Positions 1 through 5,447 of a stretch of 16,530 bases of DNA are shown here, one piece after another. This DNA comes from Chitinophagaceae bacterium UBA5175 (GTDB lineage Bacteria; Bacteroidota; Bacteroidia; Chitinophagales; Chitinophagaceae): assembly GCA_002413325.1 (NCBI GenBank), contig DHWT01000147.1:1-16530 (forward strand). The letters are read 5' to 3'. The notes below the pieces were generated by a model that was not told the DNA's origin, did no database searches, and was given only the letters and a program-made list of their open reading frames with translations. Position numbers and translations under genes: made by a program. Position 1 is the first letter of the stretch; each line of letters starts with the position of its first letter.

Positions 1-353
1 AGGCTGTCGTAAAAGGAGGGCAAAGAGCGTTTAACATTGCCATGATAGATGCGCTGAATTCGCCGGTAGTGGAAAGTATCCAGGCAGACCGTTATACCGG
101 CCGTGTTGGTGATCCGGTAATCATACGGGCCAGGGATGATTTTAAAGTGGCCAGCGTGGTGGTCTCCATCTATAGTCAGCGCGGGGTACTCCTTGAACAG
201 GGCCAGGCTGTGGAACCTGAAGATGCCGATGGAGAATGGCTCTATGTTGCCAGTCAGGAAAACCCGGAACCCGCCGGATCGAGTGTTTCCGTTGTTGCGA
301 TGGATATGCCGGGAAACCATACTTTGATGAGCATTATTATGGGAGAAGTATAG
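1..353 (+). CDS. C-terminal part of an unrecognised protein (5' end outside window)
   Basis: The reading frame that ends with TAG at 351-353 is open to the left edge (first full codon at 3), so this is the tail of a longer gene; about 116 residues are visible. An ATG at 42 exists, but the sequence before it reads as protein in the same frame (AVVKGGQRAFNIA then MIDALNSP), so it is probably internal. The segment is a soluble, beta-rich looking domain with features such as GDPVIIRARDDFKV and a late MDMPGNH. I recall similar tails in uncharacterised Bacteroidota proteins but cannot name a family or a function. The gene converges on the DinB gene; no clear terminator is visible in the 118 bases between them. 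Confidence 0.6.
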   Translation, partial: AVVKGGQRAFNIAMIDALNSPVVESIQADRYTGRVGDPVIIRARDDFKVASVVVSIYSQRGVLLEQGQAVEPEDADGEWLYVASQENPEPAGSSVSVVAMDMPGNHTLMSIIMGEV

Positions 354-471
354 TTTTCCGGATTAACCTGGCTTTATCAATAATTTCAGAGCCACGACGA
401 CAAGTGTTTCGGTTGAACCTTTCTGATTTATTTATCGATGACCTGTTAATTCTAGAATAAAGCTAAAAAAT

Positions 472-924
472 TTATTCCCCATATTTTAGCGTTAATGCCA
501 ACTGCCCCGCATGATAGACTGTATGTGAGAGTATTCTTCCTAAAGCTTCCATCTTTGATTTTTTGCCAAATTCATTGGTAGTTACCGACTGTTGCCAGTC
601 CTCATAAGCCTGTTTTGCAATAATCATTTTCAGGCTTTCAAATGCAAGGTGCTGGTAATCTAATAATTCCTGCAGGTTTGTCCATTCCCCGGTATCTTTT
701 TTGGCGATTATTGTTTTGGCCGACACTTGTATATTACTTGCACCAAATACATTTTTGGCGAAAAGTAATTCCACTTCGGCAACATGCCGGATAAGAAACC
801 CTGCACTGTTTTTGGTATTTATCAATTTCTTTTTCAGGTCTTCCTCCTTTAGGTTTTTCAACAAATCAGAAAACCGCGTACGACCTTCTGTCCATGTTTG
901 CAAATAGGCTTGTGTCAGGTTCAT
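472..924 (-). CDS. DinB/YfiT-family putative metal-dependent thiol transferase or hydrolase
   Basis: This 150-residue protein has the length and layout of the DinB/YfiT four-helix bundle family. The three histidines that normally bind a divalent metal are visible: H47 in RHVAEVE and H134 and H138 in SHTVYHAGQLAL. Some characterised relatives are bacillithiol- or mycothiol-dependent transferases; the substrate here cannot be read from sequence. The start is the ATG at 924. It begins 10 bases after the permease stop and is the last gene of the minus-strand cluster that starts with the ArsR repressor. This suggests a role in thiol chemistry or detoxification alongside the thioredoxin-like, rhodanese and permease genes. 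That role is inferred from context. Family assignment is firm, the reaction is not. Confidence 0.85.
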   Translation of the reverse strand: MNLTQAYLQTWTEGRTRFSDLLKNLKEEDLKKKLINTKNSAGFLIRHVAEVELLFAKNVFGASNIQVSAKTIIAKKDTGEWTNLQELLDYQHLAFESLKMIIAKQAYEDWQQSVTTNEFGKKSKMEALGRILSHTVYHAGQLALTLKYGE

Positions 925-934
925 AACTGGTTAT

Positions 935-1909
935 TTACAGGATCATATTAAATAGATAGCCGGATAAAATCATAAAAAATGCAATCGTACCAAAATAAAT
1001 AGCAATGAGTTTCGCGGACATTACTTTTTTGAGCAACATGGCTTCGGGCAGCGATAGGCCAATTACCCCCATCATAAAAGCAATTGCGGTACCTAATGGA
1101 ACACCTTTTGCCACCAGGACTTGTACGACGGGTATAACACCTGCCGCATTGCTGTACATGGGCACACCCAGGATTACAGCCAGGGGAACTGCATACCACT
1201 GGCCTTTATTGATGTAGTGTTCAAAAAATCCGGTAGGCAGAAATCCATGCATGGCGCCACCAATACCAATACCGATTACAATATAGATTGAAACGCCTTT
1301 TACGATTTGGAAAGCTTCTTTCAGGATGGAAGGAAATCTTTGTTTTAACGTGTGATTCTCTGCATGCAATTGATCTTCAGTTTGTGCGTTGACAATGAGG
1401 TTTTGGACCCAGGAAGAGAGATATTTTTCGAGTTTTAATTTACCCAGGACAAAACCTCCTAAGATACCTAAAACAATACCGGTACCGACATATAAAGCGG
1501 TTACTTTGAACCCAAAGGCGGCAGCAAAAATAGCAATCGCCACTTCATTTACTAATGGCGCGGTAATCAGGTAGGTAAAAGTGATGCCTAGAGGAATGCC
1601 GCCTTTTACAAAACCTATGAACAGCGGAACGGATGAACAGGAACAAAAAGGCGTAATTACACCAAAGCTAGAAGCGAATAAATATTCCAGTCCATACATT
1701 TTATTGAGGCTGAGAAAATTACGGATCTTGTCAACCGGGAAATAGGAATTGACAATTCCCATGATGGTCGTAATAAAAAAAAGCAATAAAAATATTTTCA
1801 ATGTATCAAATACAAAGAAATTCAATGCTTCTCCCCAATGGCTTTGAGCAGATATGCCAAAGACAGAGTAGATGAGCCAGTCAGCGAAGTATTGAAACCA
1901 GTTAAACAT
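935..1909 (-). CDS. ArsP/YraQ-type (DUF318) inner-membrane permease
   Basis: This 324-residue polytopic membrane protein has about eight to ten hydrophobic segments. The hallmark of the UPF0718/ArsP permease family is visible near residues 80-100: the stretch SFGVITPFCSCSSVPLFIGF, with Cys89 and Cys91 in an FCSCS motif. It is followed by a glycine- and proline-rich segment (GGIPLGITFTYLITAPLVNE). A second half-repeat appears later (YSNAAGVIPVVQVLVAKG). Known relatives export trivalent organoarsenicals (ArsP) or are proposed to move copper, zinc or other thiophilic ions. It starts 16 bases after the rhodanese stop and ends 10 bases before the DinB start, so it is almost certainly co-transcribed. 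The ArsR repressor upstream fits induction by a thiophilic metal or metalloid. The exact substrate is unknown; I do not assign a symbol. Confidence 0.88.
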   Translation of the reverse strand: MFNWFQYFADWLIYSVFGISAQSHWGEALNFFVFDTLKIFLLLFFITTIMGIVNSYFPVDKIRNFLSLNKMYGLEYLFASSFGVITPFCSCSSVPLFIGFVKGGIPLGITFTYLITAPLVNEVAIAIFAAAFGFKVTALYVGTGIVLGILGGFVLGKLKLEKYLSSWVQNLIVNAQTEDQLHAENHTLKQRFPSILKEAFQIVKGVSIYIVIGIGIGGAMHGFLPTGFFEHYINKGQWYAVPLAVILGVPMYSNAAGVIPVVQVLVAKGVPLGTAIAFMMGVIGLSLPEAMLLKKVMSAKLIAIYFGTIAFFMILSGYLFNMIL

Positions 1910-1925
1910 GAAACTTTAATTTGAA

Positions 1926-2369
1926 TTAGCAACACGCACTCCCATCGCCTTTGGGAGAATTGCAGCATGCACTTTTATCTATAGATGTTTTGGCACTGGC
2001 TGAACCACAACAGCCGCTATTGGTATTTGTTTCCAATACAGTTGTTGCATCCCCTTTGGAGGGAAATCCTTTTTGTGCCCGGCGGATCATACCATGCCGC
2101 ATGTTCACCACCTTTGCGGTATCGTATCCGTGGTTGATTAAAAAGCCGGCTGCCCGGAGACTGCTGCCACCGCCCCGGCAAACCATCACCAGGTTTTTAT
2201 CAAGCGGTAATTCCTGATAGCGGAATTCAAATTCACTCAGCGGAATGTTTATAATATTTGGCACACGATAGGTCAGTTGTTCCACTTCATTTTTTTCCCT
2301 TTCATCAACCAGTAAAGCACCATTCTTAACCCGGGATTGTGCAGAGGTTGGGTAAATTTCATTTGCCAT
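1926..2369 (-). CDS. Rhodanese-domain protein with cysteine-pair C-terminal tail
   Basis: Residues 1-105 are a single rhodanese domain: LLVDERE near 19-25, IINIPLSEFE near 39-48, and the active-site loop VCRGGGSSLRAAGFL with catalytic Cys64. Residues 110-147 form a tail unlike ordinary rhodaneses, with three adjacent cysteine pairs at 120-121, 135-136 and 146-147. The last two sit in a repeated SACC motif (SACCNSPKGDGSACC). Such vicinal thiols are typical binding sites for As(III), Cu(I) or Zn(II), so the tail may be a metal(loid) chaperone or a persulfide carrier; this is inference. The start is ATG 2369, and the permease gene follows after 16 bases. No recognisable promoter lies directly upstream. 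It could simply be a sulfurtransferase with a disordered Cys-rich extension. Confidence 0.85.
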   Translation of the reverse strand: MANEIYPTSAQSRVKNGALLVDEREKNEVEQLTYRVPNIINIPLSEFEFRYQELPLDKNLVMVCRGGGSSLRAAGFLINHGYDTAKVVNMRHGMIRRAQKGFPSKGDATTVLETNTNSGCCGSASAKTSIDKSACCNSPKGDGSACC

Positions 2370-2402
2370 AGATTGTTTGGTCTCCAGTATATTTATTTTT
2401 AT

Positions 2403-2591
2403 TTAATTAATAAAAATTACAATTTGCACATACTCAATGCTATCAATTTTTCCTCTTGCTTTAATTCCCTTTTTTTCTTCTGCCCATTCCAGCACCTGCA
2501 ATACCTGGGTGTCTGCTGAATAACTATAAGGCAAACTTTGTGTAGTGAGTATTTCTGATTCATGCTTATGCCCATTTTTATCCGGAATGAC
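2403..2591 (-). pseudogene. Degraded 62-codon open frame between thioredoxin-like and rhodanese genes
   Basis: On the minus strand, an open frame of 62 codons runs from just after a TAG at 2592-2594 to a TAA at 2403-2405. It has no ATG or GTG in a plausible place (only a TTG mid-frame). Its translation looks like ordinary soluble protein rather than noise: it begins VIPDKNGHKHESEILTTQ and later has LQVLEWAEEKKGIKARGKID before a hydrophobic end. I do not recognise the family. The frame lies inside the otherwise tightly packed arsR cluster and fills most of a 250-base gap. The simplest reading is the 3' remnant of a lost operon gene. A functional small gene with a rare start cannot be excluded. 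Confidence 0.35.
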
Positions 2592-2622
2592 CTAACTTAA
2601 GCAGGTTTTTTTAACTCAGCAT

Positions 2623-2859
2623 TTATTGTAACAATAATTGTTTTATTTCATTTATATCGGCAATACGGCCCTTCACTTTTGCCACGTCATCAATCATCAA
2701 TACCGGCGTTGTAAGCACATTGTACTTCATCATTTCTTCTATGTCCTCAATTTTGGTTACTTCCGCATGTATACCTGTCTGCTTCAGCGCTTCCAGCACA
2801 TTATTGTAGGTGGTTTTACATTTGGGGCAACCGGGGCCTAATACTTTTATCTGTTTCAT
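2623..2859 (-). CDS. Small thioredoxin-like redox-active disulfide protein (CPKC)
   Basis: This 78-residue protein matches the mini-thioredoxin family often annotated as redox-active disulfide protein 2. The active site is GPGCPKCKTTY, with Cys11 and Cys14 near the N-terminus, and the conserved cis-proline motif is NVLTTPVLMID. It is about 30 residues shorter than classical thioredoxin, as expected for this family. I chose the ATG at 2859. A longer version from a TTG at 2907 is possible, but that codon lies inside the operator at 2896-2911 and its extra 16 residues are not thioredoxin-like. The gene is 69 bases after the arsR stop (stop to start). Family members often sit beside ArsP-type permeases, as here. 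A role in reducing thiols of the permease, rhodanese or substrate is inferred. Confidence 0.88.
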   Translation of the reverse strand: MKQIKVLGPGCPKCKTTYNNVLEALKQTGIHAEVTKIEDIEEMMKYNVLTTPVLMIDDVAKVKGRIADINEIKQLLLQ

Positions 2860-2895
2860 TTTCGTTGATTTTGTAATTTCTGCTTGTGTTCGTAG

Positions 2896-2911
2896 TTCGT
2901 AAAACAACGAA
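2896..2911. promoter_or_regulatory. Second ArsR operator, upstream of the thioredoxin-like gene
   Basis: TTCGT (2896-2900), six bases AAAACA, ACGAA (2907-2911). The half-sites and the spacing are identical to those of the stronger site at 3243-3262, and the first four spacer bases also match. A further TTCGTA half-site lies just to the left at 2889-2894. It sits between the arsR stop (2929) and the ATG of the thioredoxin-like gene (2859), so the downstream genes probably have their own ArsR-controlled promoter. The role as an ArsR site is inferred from repetition and position. Confidence 0.6.
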
Positions 2912-2928
2912 TAAAAATGTAAAATATT

Positions 2929-3234
2929 TCAGGTCAATAATTTATTCAATAATTTTTTTGCCAGCGCCCAGTTTTGCTTATTTACACAATACTTCACAGT
3001 GGGAGGTGTTATATCACCCTGGATAAGGCCGGCACCTTTTAATTCATTAAGGTGTTGGGAGAGTGTGGACTTGGCAATGGGCAACTCCGCGGCCATATCA
3101 CCATGAAAACAGCAGGACCGGGAGTTTAAAAGCTGTAAAATGGCAATACGAACCGGATGCCCCAATGCCTTGGAAAAACGGGCCATCTGCTCCTGGTCCT
3201 TGGTAAAATAATCCGACTTAACTGAAGATTTCAT
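2929..3234 (-). CDS. ArsR/SmtB-family metal(loid)- or redox-responsive repressor
   Basis: This 101-residue winged-helix protein has the family features in order: ARFSKALGHPVRIAIL (residues 18-33), an acidic DMAAEL turn, the recognition helix region AKSTLSQHLNELKGAGLIQG (residues 54-73), and a wing followed by a C-terminal helix. Two adjacent cysteines, Cys41 and Cys42 (RSCCFHGD), sit where many ArsR proteins carry the alpha-3 ELCVCDL-type sensor. A thiol-based sensor for As(III), another thiophilic ion or a reactive sulfur/redox signal is therefore likely. The start is ATG 3234. A GTG 41 codons upstream would place the operator and promoter inside the gene, and the extra residues are not ArsR-like. 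It heads the minus-strand cluster and probably represses itself through the overlapping operator. Confidence 0.9.
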   Translation of the reverse strand: MKSSVKSDYFTKDQEQMARFSKALGHPVRIAILQLLNSRSCCFHGDMAAELPIAKSTLSQHLNELKGAGLIQGDITPPTVKYCVNKQNWALAKKLLNKLLT

Positions 3235-3242
3235 AAGAAAAA

Positions 3243-3262
3243 TGTTCGTAAAAGTACGAACA
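3243..3262. promoter_or_regulatory. Primary ArsR operator: perfect 8-4-8 inverted repeat
   Basis: TGTTCGTA (3243-3250), AAAG, TACGAACA (3255-3262) is a perfect inverted repeat starting 9 bases upstream of the arsR ATG. It has the size and symmetry typical of ArsR-family operators. Its core TTCGT-N6-ACGAA recurs at 2896-2911. The centre coincides with the putative -7 element of the arsR promoter, so a bound repressor would block the polymerase. Confidence 0.75.
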
Positions 3263-3280
3263 ATTTTTGAATGGGCCAAT
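3249..3280 (-). promoter_or_regulatory. Bacteroidota-type promoter for arsR
   Basis: Read on the minus strand, ATTG (3277-3280) is followed by a 20-base spacer and TACTTTTA (3249-3256). These are one mismatch each from the Bacteroidota consensus TTTG-N19-21-TAnnTTTG. The -7 element lies inside the operator palindrome, which supports autorepression. The predicted transcript start would be only a few bases before the ATG at 3234. Confidence 0.5.
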
Positions 3281-3553
3281 GCTTTGCTGGAATAATTAGC
3301 AGAAAACCCGGTTAATGAGAGGCTTAGGAACCAGCAGCAAAATTTATTGTTCTGCACGGGATGGTATTTTTTCTGTCTTTCGATAACCGCATTCGGAACG
3401 GATCCCCCTGTCCGGCCACACTACTTCTGTAATGGTAAGCTTATGCTCGTTGTGTCCTGGATCTCAGAATGGATCACATGCTATGATATTTATTTACTCA
3501 TTGAAAGAGATGTGGTAAGGAAGGCATCGCCTTTCCACAGGTCGGAAGCCGAT

Positions 3554-3733
3554 ATGAAAAAGGGAATTCCAGACAAAAATGCAAAAGCGGTTTTGTAGGA
3601 ATATAAACCTGTAAGTAATGTATTTACAGGGTATTACGATTGCCGGGAACCAGGGCCCTGGATGCCGGGAGGTTATAAACGCACAGGGGGAATAAAAGAT
3701 TTCTTACCGGTAATGAATACAAATTCCGGCTGA
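3554..3733 (+). pseudogene. Possible remnant gene interrupted by an amber codon; only coding-like content in the 3358-3819 gap
   Basis: The 460-base gap between arsR and the SWIB gene holds no intact gene that I can support. In one plus-strand frame, ATG 3554 opens MKKGIPDKNAKAVL, meets TAG at 3596-3598, then continues for 44 codons to a TGA at 3731-3733. The downstream part looks genuinely protein-like (GYYDCREPGPWMPGGYKRTG). A single C-to-T change (CAG to TAG) would explain the interruption. The same frame is open back to 3347, but that part is unconvincing. I do not recognise a family. The rest of the gap contains only the putative promoter of the SWIB gene. Confidence 0.3.
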
Positions 3734-3743
3734 AACTCCGCGT

Positions 3744-3776
3744 TCTGCAGGGATTTTTGAAAAATCGCTACTTTTG
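3744..3776 (+). promoter_or_regulatory. Putative promoter of the SWIB gene
   Basis: TACTTTTG (3769-3776) is an exact match to the Bacteroidota -7 consensus TAnnTTTG. A one-mismatch -33 element, TCTG (3744-3747), lies 21 bases upstream. The distance to the ATG at 3820 leaves an untranslated leader of roughly 35 bases. The -33 part is weak. Confidence 0.45.
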
Positions 3777-3819
3777 TTCATATTAACCATTTACTTAACT
3801 CATTAAATTCATCCCCATT

Positions 3820-4215
3820 ATGGCAAAGTCTGCAAAAAAGGCTGCAAAAAAAGTTGTAAAGAAAGCAGCAAAAAAAGCGGTAAAAAAAGCTCCAAAAAAA
3901 GCGCCTGCTAAGAAAGCGGCTCCTAAAAAATCAGCTCCAAAAAAAGTAGCCAAAAAGAAATCAGCCCGTAAACCCAATGCGGCGTTTATGACTCCGCTCA
4001 CTGTCAGCGACGCACTGGCTAAGGTGGTAGGCAACAAGCCCCTGCCCAGGACAGAAATTGTAAAGAAAATCTGGGTTTATATTAAGAAAAACGGCCTGCA
4101 GGATAAGCAAAACAGGCGGATGATCAATGCAGATGCTGCACTGAAACCGATTTTCGTCAAGGACCAGATTTCCATGTTCGAAATGGCCGGTGTTTTGAAT
4201 AAGCATGTGAAATAA
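3820..4215 (+). CDS. SWIB/MDM2-domain protein with histone H1-like Lys/Ala/Pro tail
   Basis: This 131-residue protein has two parts. Residues 1-52 are an extremely basic tail of repeated AKKAAKK, KKAPKKAP and APKKSAPKK units, like histone H1 tails or bacterial Hc1-type proteins, and would bind DNA or RNA non-specifically. Residues 55-131 form a SWIB fold: FMTPLTVSDALAKVVGN, LPRTEIVKKIWVYIKKNGLQ, and NRRMINADAALKPIF. SWIB domains belong to eukaryotic chromatin remodelers and also occur as short proteins in chlamydiae and Bacteroidota. A nucleoid-associated, DNA-compacting or regulatory role is likely but inferred. ATG 3820 gives the short MAKSAKK start. The gene appears monocistronic. Confidence 0.9.
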   Translation: MAKSAKKAAKKVVKKAAKKAVKKAPKKAPAKKAAPKKSAPKKVAKKKSARKPNAAFMTPLTVSDALAKVVGNKPLPRTEIVKKIWVYIKKNGLQDKQNRRMINADAALKPIFVKDQISMFEMAGVLNKHVK

Positions 4216-4637
4216 ACTATTTGTTTCTGGTTGGTGCTATATCCTGCGCTGCTTCCCAATAACTGTATTTTGTTTGGAGTGGTGGTAAGATTCTTATGCT
4301 CATATTAATCTACTGGCATTTCCTGCCCATTGCACCGGATTCCATAATGGGAAGGATAAGCATTTACATGTAATGATTCCCGGCAGATGGCTTTAAAAAA
4401 TATAAACCATCCGTTGCAGGTTTTAATCTGTATGTTATCACATACGGTTAACGTATAATCCACTCCGGAATTTCTATTTTACAATCGTTACAGGGACGTA
4501 AAACGTCCTTGTTTTTTAATTGTTAAATGGTGATGTTATATGAAATCATCCATAATATTTTAACAAATTGCCCGTTCTTTTTTATTGCGCATATTCATCA
4601 ACGCTAGTATTTTTAACATCCAATAAAACAGACACTT
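4216..4637. other. 420-base gap: no gene seen; hairpins and one terminator
   Basis: No convincing coding frame was found on either strand. A stem-loop pairs TCCTGCCCATT (4321-4331) with AATGGGAAGGA (4346-4356), with a single mismatch around a 14-base loop, and has no T-run after it. A 5-5-5 inverted repeat, ATACG-GTTAA-CGTAT, lies at 4442-4456. An intrinsic terminator at 4491-4517 ends whatever is transcribed through here. The last 120 bases are AT-rich and presumably carry the promoter of the outer-membrane protein gene, but I see no clean consensus element. Confidence 0.5.
4491..4517 (+). terminator. Intrinsic terminator, 275 bases after the SWIB stop
   Basis: CAGGGACGT (4491-4499), loop AAA, ACGTCCTTG (4503-4511) forms a nine-pair stem with one G-T pair, followed by six T residues (4512-4517). 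The T-run is only on the plus strand. Its distance from the SWIB stop codon means either a long 3' untranslated region or a separate short transcript upstream of it. Confidence 0.75.
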
Positions 4638-5225
4638 ATGAAAAAAATGATGCTCGTATTTCTGGCTGTAGGAACTGCAGCTGTCGCCAGTGCCCAGATT
4701 CAGTTCGGTGTGAAAGCTGGTTTAAACCTTGCGAATCTGACGATATCCGGTGTCGCTCCTGCTCCTTCGTTCAGTAGCAAAACGGATTTCAGCGGCGGGG
4801 CTTTTGCATCCATTCCGCTTTTCAGCTCCTTCAAACTGCAACCGGAAGTCATGTATTCCGGACAGGGAGCCAGCACTACAGAATCCAATACAACCGTAAA
4901 ACTTAATTACGGTTACCTGAACGTGCCGGTGCTTTTTAAATACCAGCATGAATCGGGGCTGTTCGCAGAAACCGGACCACAGATCGGGTTCCTGCTCAGC
5001 GCCAATGCCACGGGCGGTGGACAGACCATTGATACAAAGTCTGAAACGCAGTCTACCGATTTTTCCTGGGCTTTCGGCATCGGCTACAAGATTCCGGGTA
5101 TCAGCGGGGGTATCGATGCTAGGTATAATCTCGGACTGACCAACCTTGCCAAGAACACTACAGACGGAACCGTGAAGAACAGCGTATTCCAGTTCGGCCT
5201 GTTCTACATGTTCGGCGGCAAATAA
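4638..5225 (+). CDS. Small outer-membrane beta-barrel protein (PorT/OmpX-like, PF13568-type)
   Basis: This 195-residue protein starts with a signal peptide (MKKMMLVFLAVG, likely cleaved at ASA|Q after residue 19). It then shows the alternating pattern of short beta-strands expected for an eight-stranded barrel. Typical strand motifs are FGVKAGLNLANL at the mature N-terminus, LQPEVMYSGQG, YLNVPVLFKYQ, LFAETGPQIGFLLSA, and a C-terminal strand FQFGLFYMFGGK with aromatic residues near the end. Such proteins are common in Bacteroidota and usually carry only a generic annotation. No ligand or partner can be predicted. It stands alone between two intrinsic terminators (4491-4517 and 5273-5303), so it is probably a monocistronic transcript. 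Confidence 0.87.
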   Translation: MKKMMLVFLAVGTAAVASAQIQFGVKAGLNLANLTISGVAPAPSFSSKTDFSGGAFASIPLFSSFKLQPEVMYSGQGASTTESNTTVKLNYGYLNVPVLFKYQHESGLFAETGPQIGFLLSANATGGGQTIDTKSETQSTDFSWAFGIGYKIPGISGGIDARYNLGLTNLAKNTTDGTVKNSVFQFGLFYMFGGK

Positions 5226-5272
5226 AAGTTGTTTTTAGTAGCCGTAGTTTAAGTAAGCAATTTTTCTTATGG

Positions 5273-5303
5273 AGGCCGTTACCAACAGGTGACGGCCTTT
5301 TTT
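5273..5303 (+). terminator. Strong intrinsic terminator of the outer-membrane protein gene
   Basis: AGGCCGTTACC (5273-5283), loop AACA, GGTGACGGCCT (5288-5298) is an eleven-pair stem with one G-T pair, running into six T residues (5298-5303). It lies about 48 bases after the stop codon at 5225. Confidence 0.9.
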
Positions 5304-5361
5304 ATTGGAGAAGTTTCTATTTCCTGTTGTTTTCCTTATGTGCGCTAAACCTGACGGAGCT

Positions 5362-5393
5362 AAAAGCCTGCCGGTCTGCGCCGGGCGGCAGGC
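5362..5393 (-). terminator. GC-rich hairpin terminator for the asparaginase gene
   Basis: GCCTGCCG (5366-5373) and CGGCAGGC (5386-5393) form a perfect eight-pair, GC-rich stem around a 12-base loop. On the minus strand the stem is followed directly by TTTT (complement of 5362-5365). It lies 55 bases after the asparaginase stop and faces the terminator at 5273-5303, so the two insulate convergent genes. The GC-rich palindrome could also be a dispersed REP-like element. Confidence 0.65.
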
Positions 5394-5447
5394 ATACGAT
5401 TTCAATGTAGCCGACAAGAAATTAAGCGTGTTGTGAATCCTGAAATC

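Noticed and set aside
11..45. AAAGGAGGG followed by ATG at 42, looking like a Shine-Dalgarno and a gene start
   Set aside because: The spacing of about 22 bases is too long, and the frame upstream of the ATG is open and protein-like to the window edge; the ATG is probably internal.
3347..3553. Upstream extension of the amber-interrupted frame
   Set aside because: It starts with TTG overlapping the arsR upstream region and its composition is not convincing; only the part from 3554 was reported.
3820..3970. Short repeated AAAAAAG units that could be seen as a repeat array
   Set aside because: They are lysine-alanine codons of the histone-like tail in an intact gene, not a CRISPR or non-coding repeat.
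3795..4037. 80-codon minus-strand frame rich in Phe and Ala
   Set aside because: It is the mirror of the lysine-repeat codons of the SWIB protein tail.
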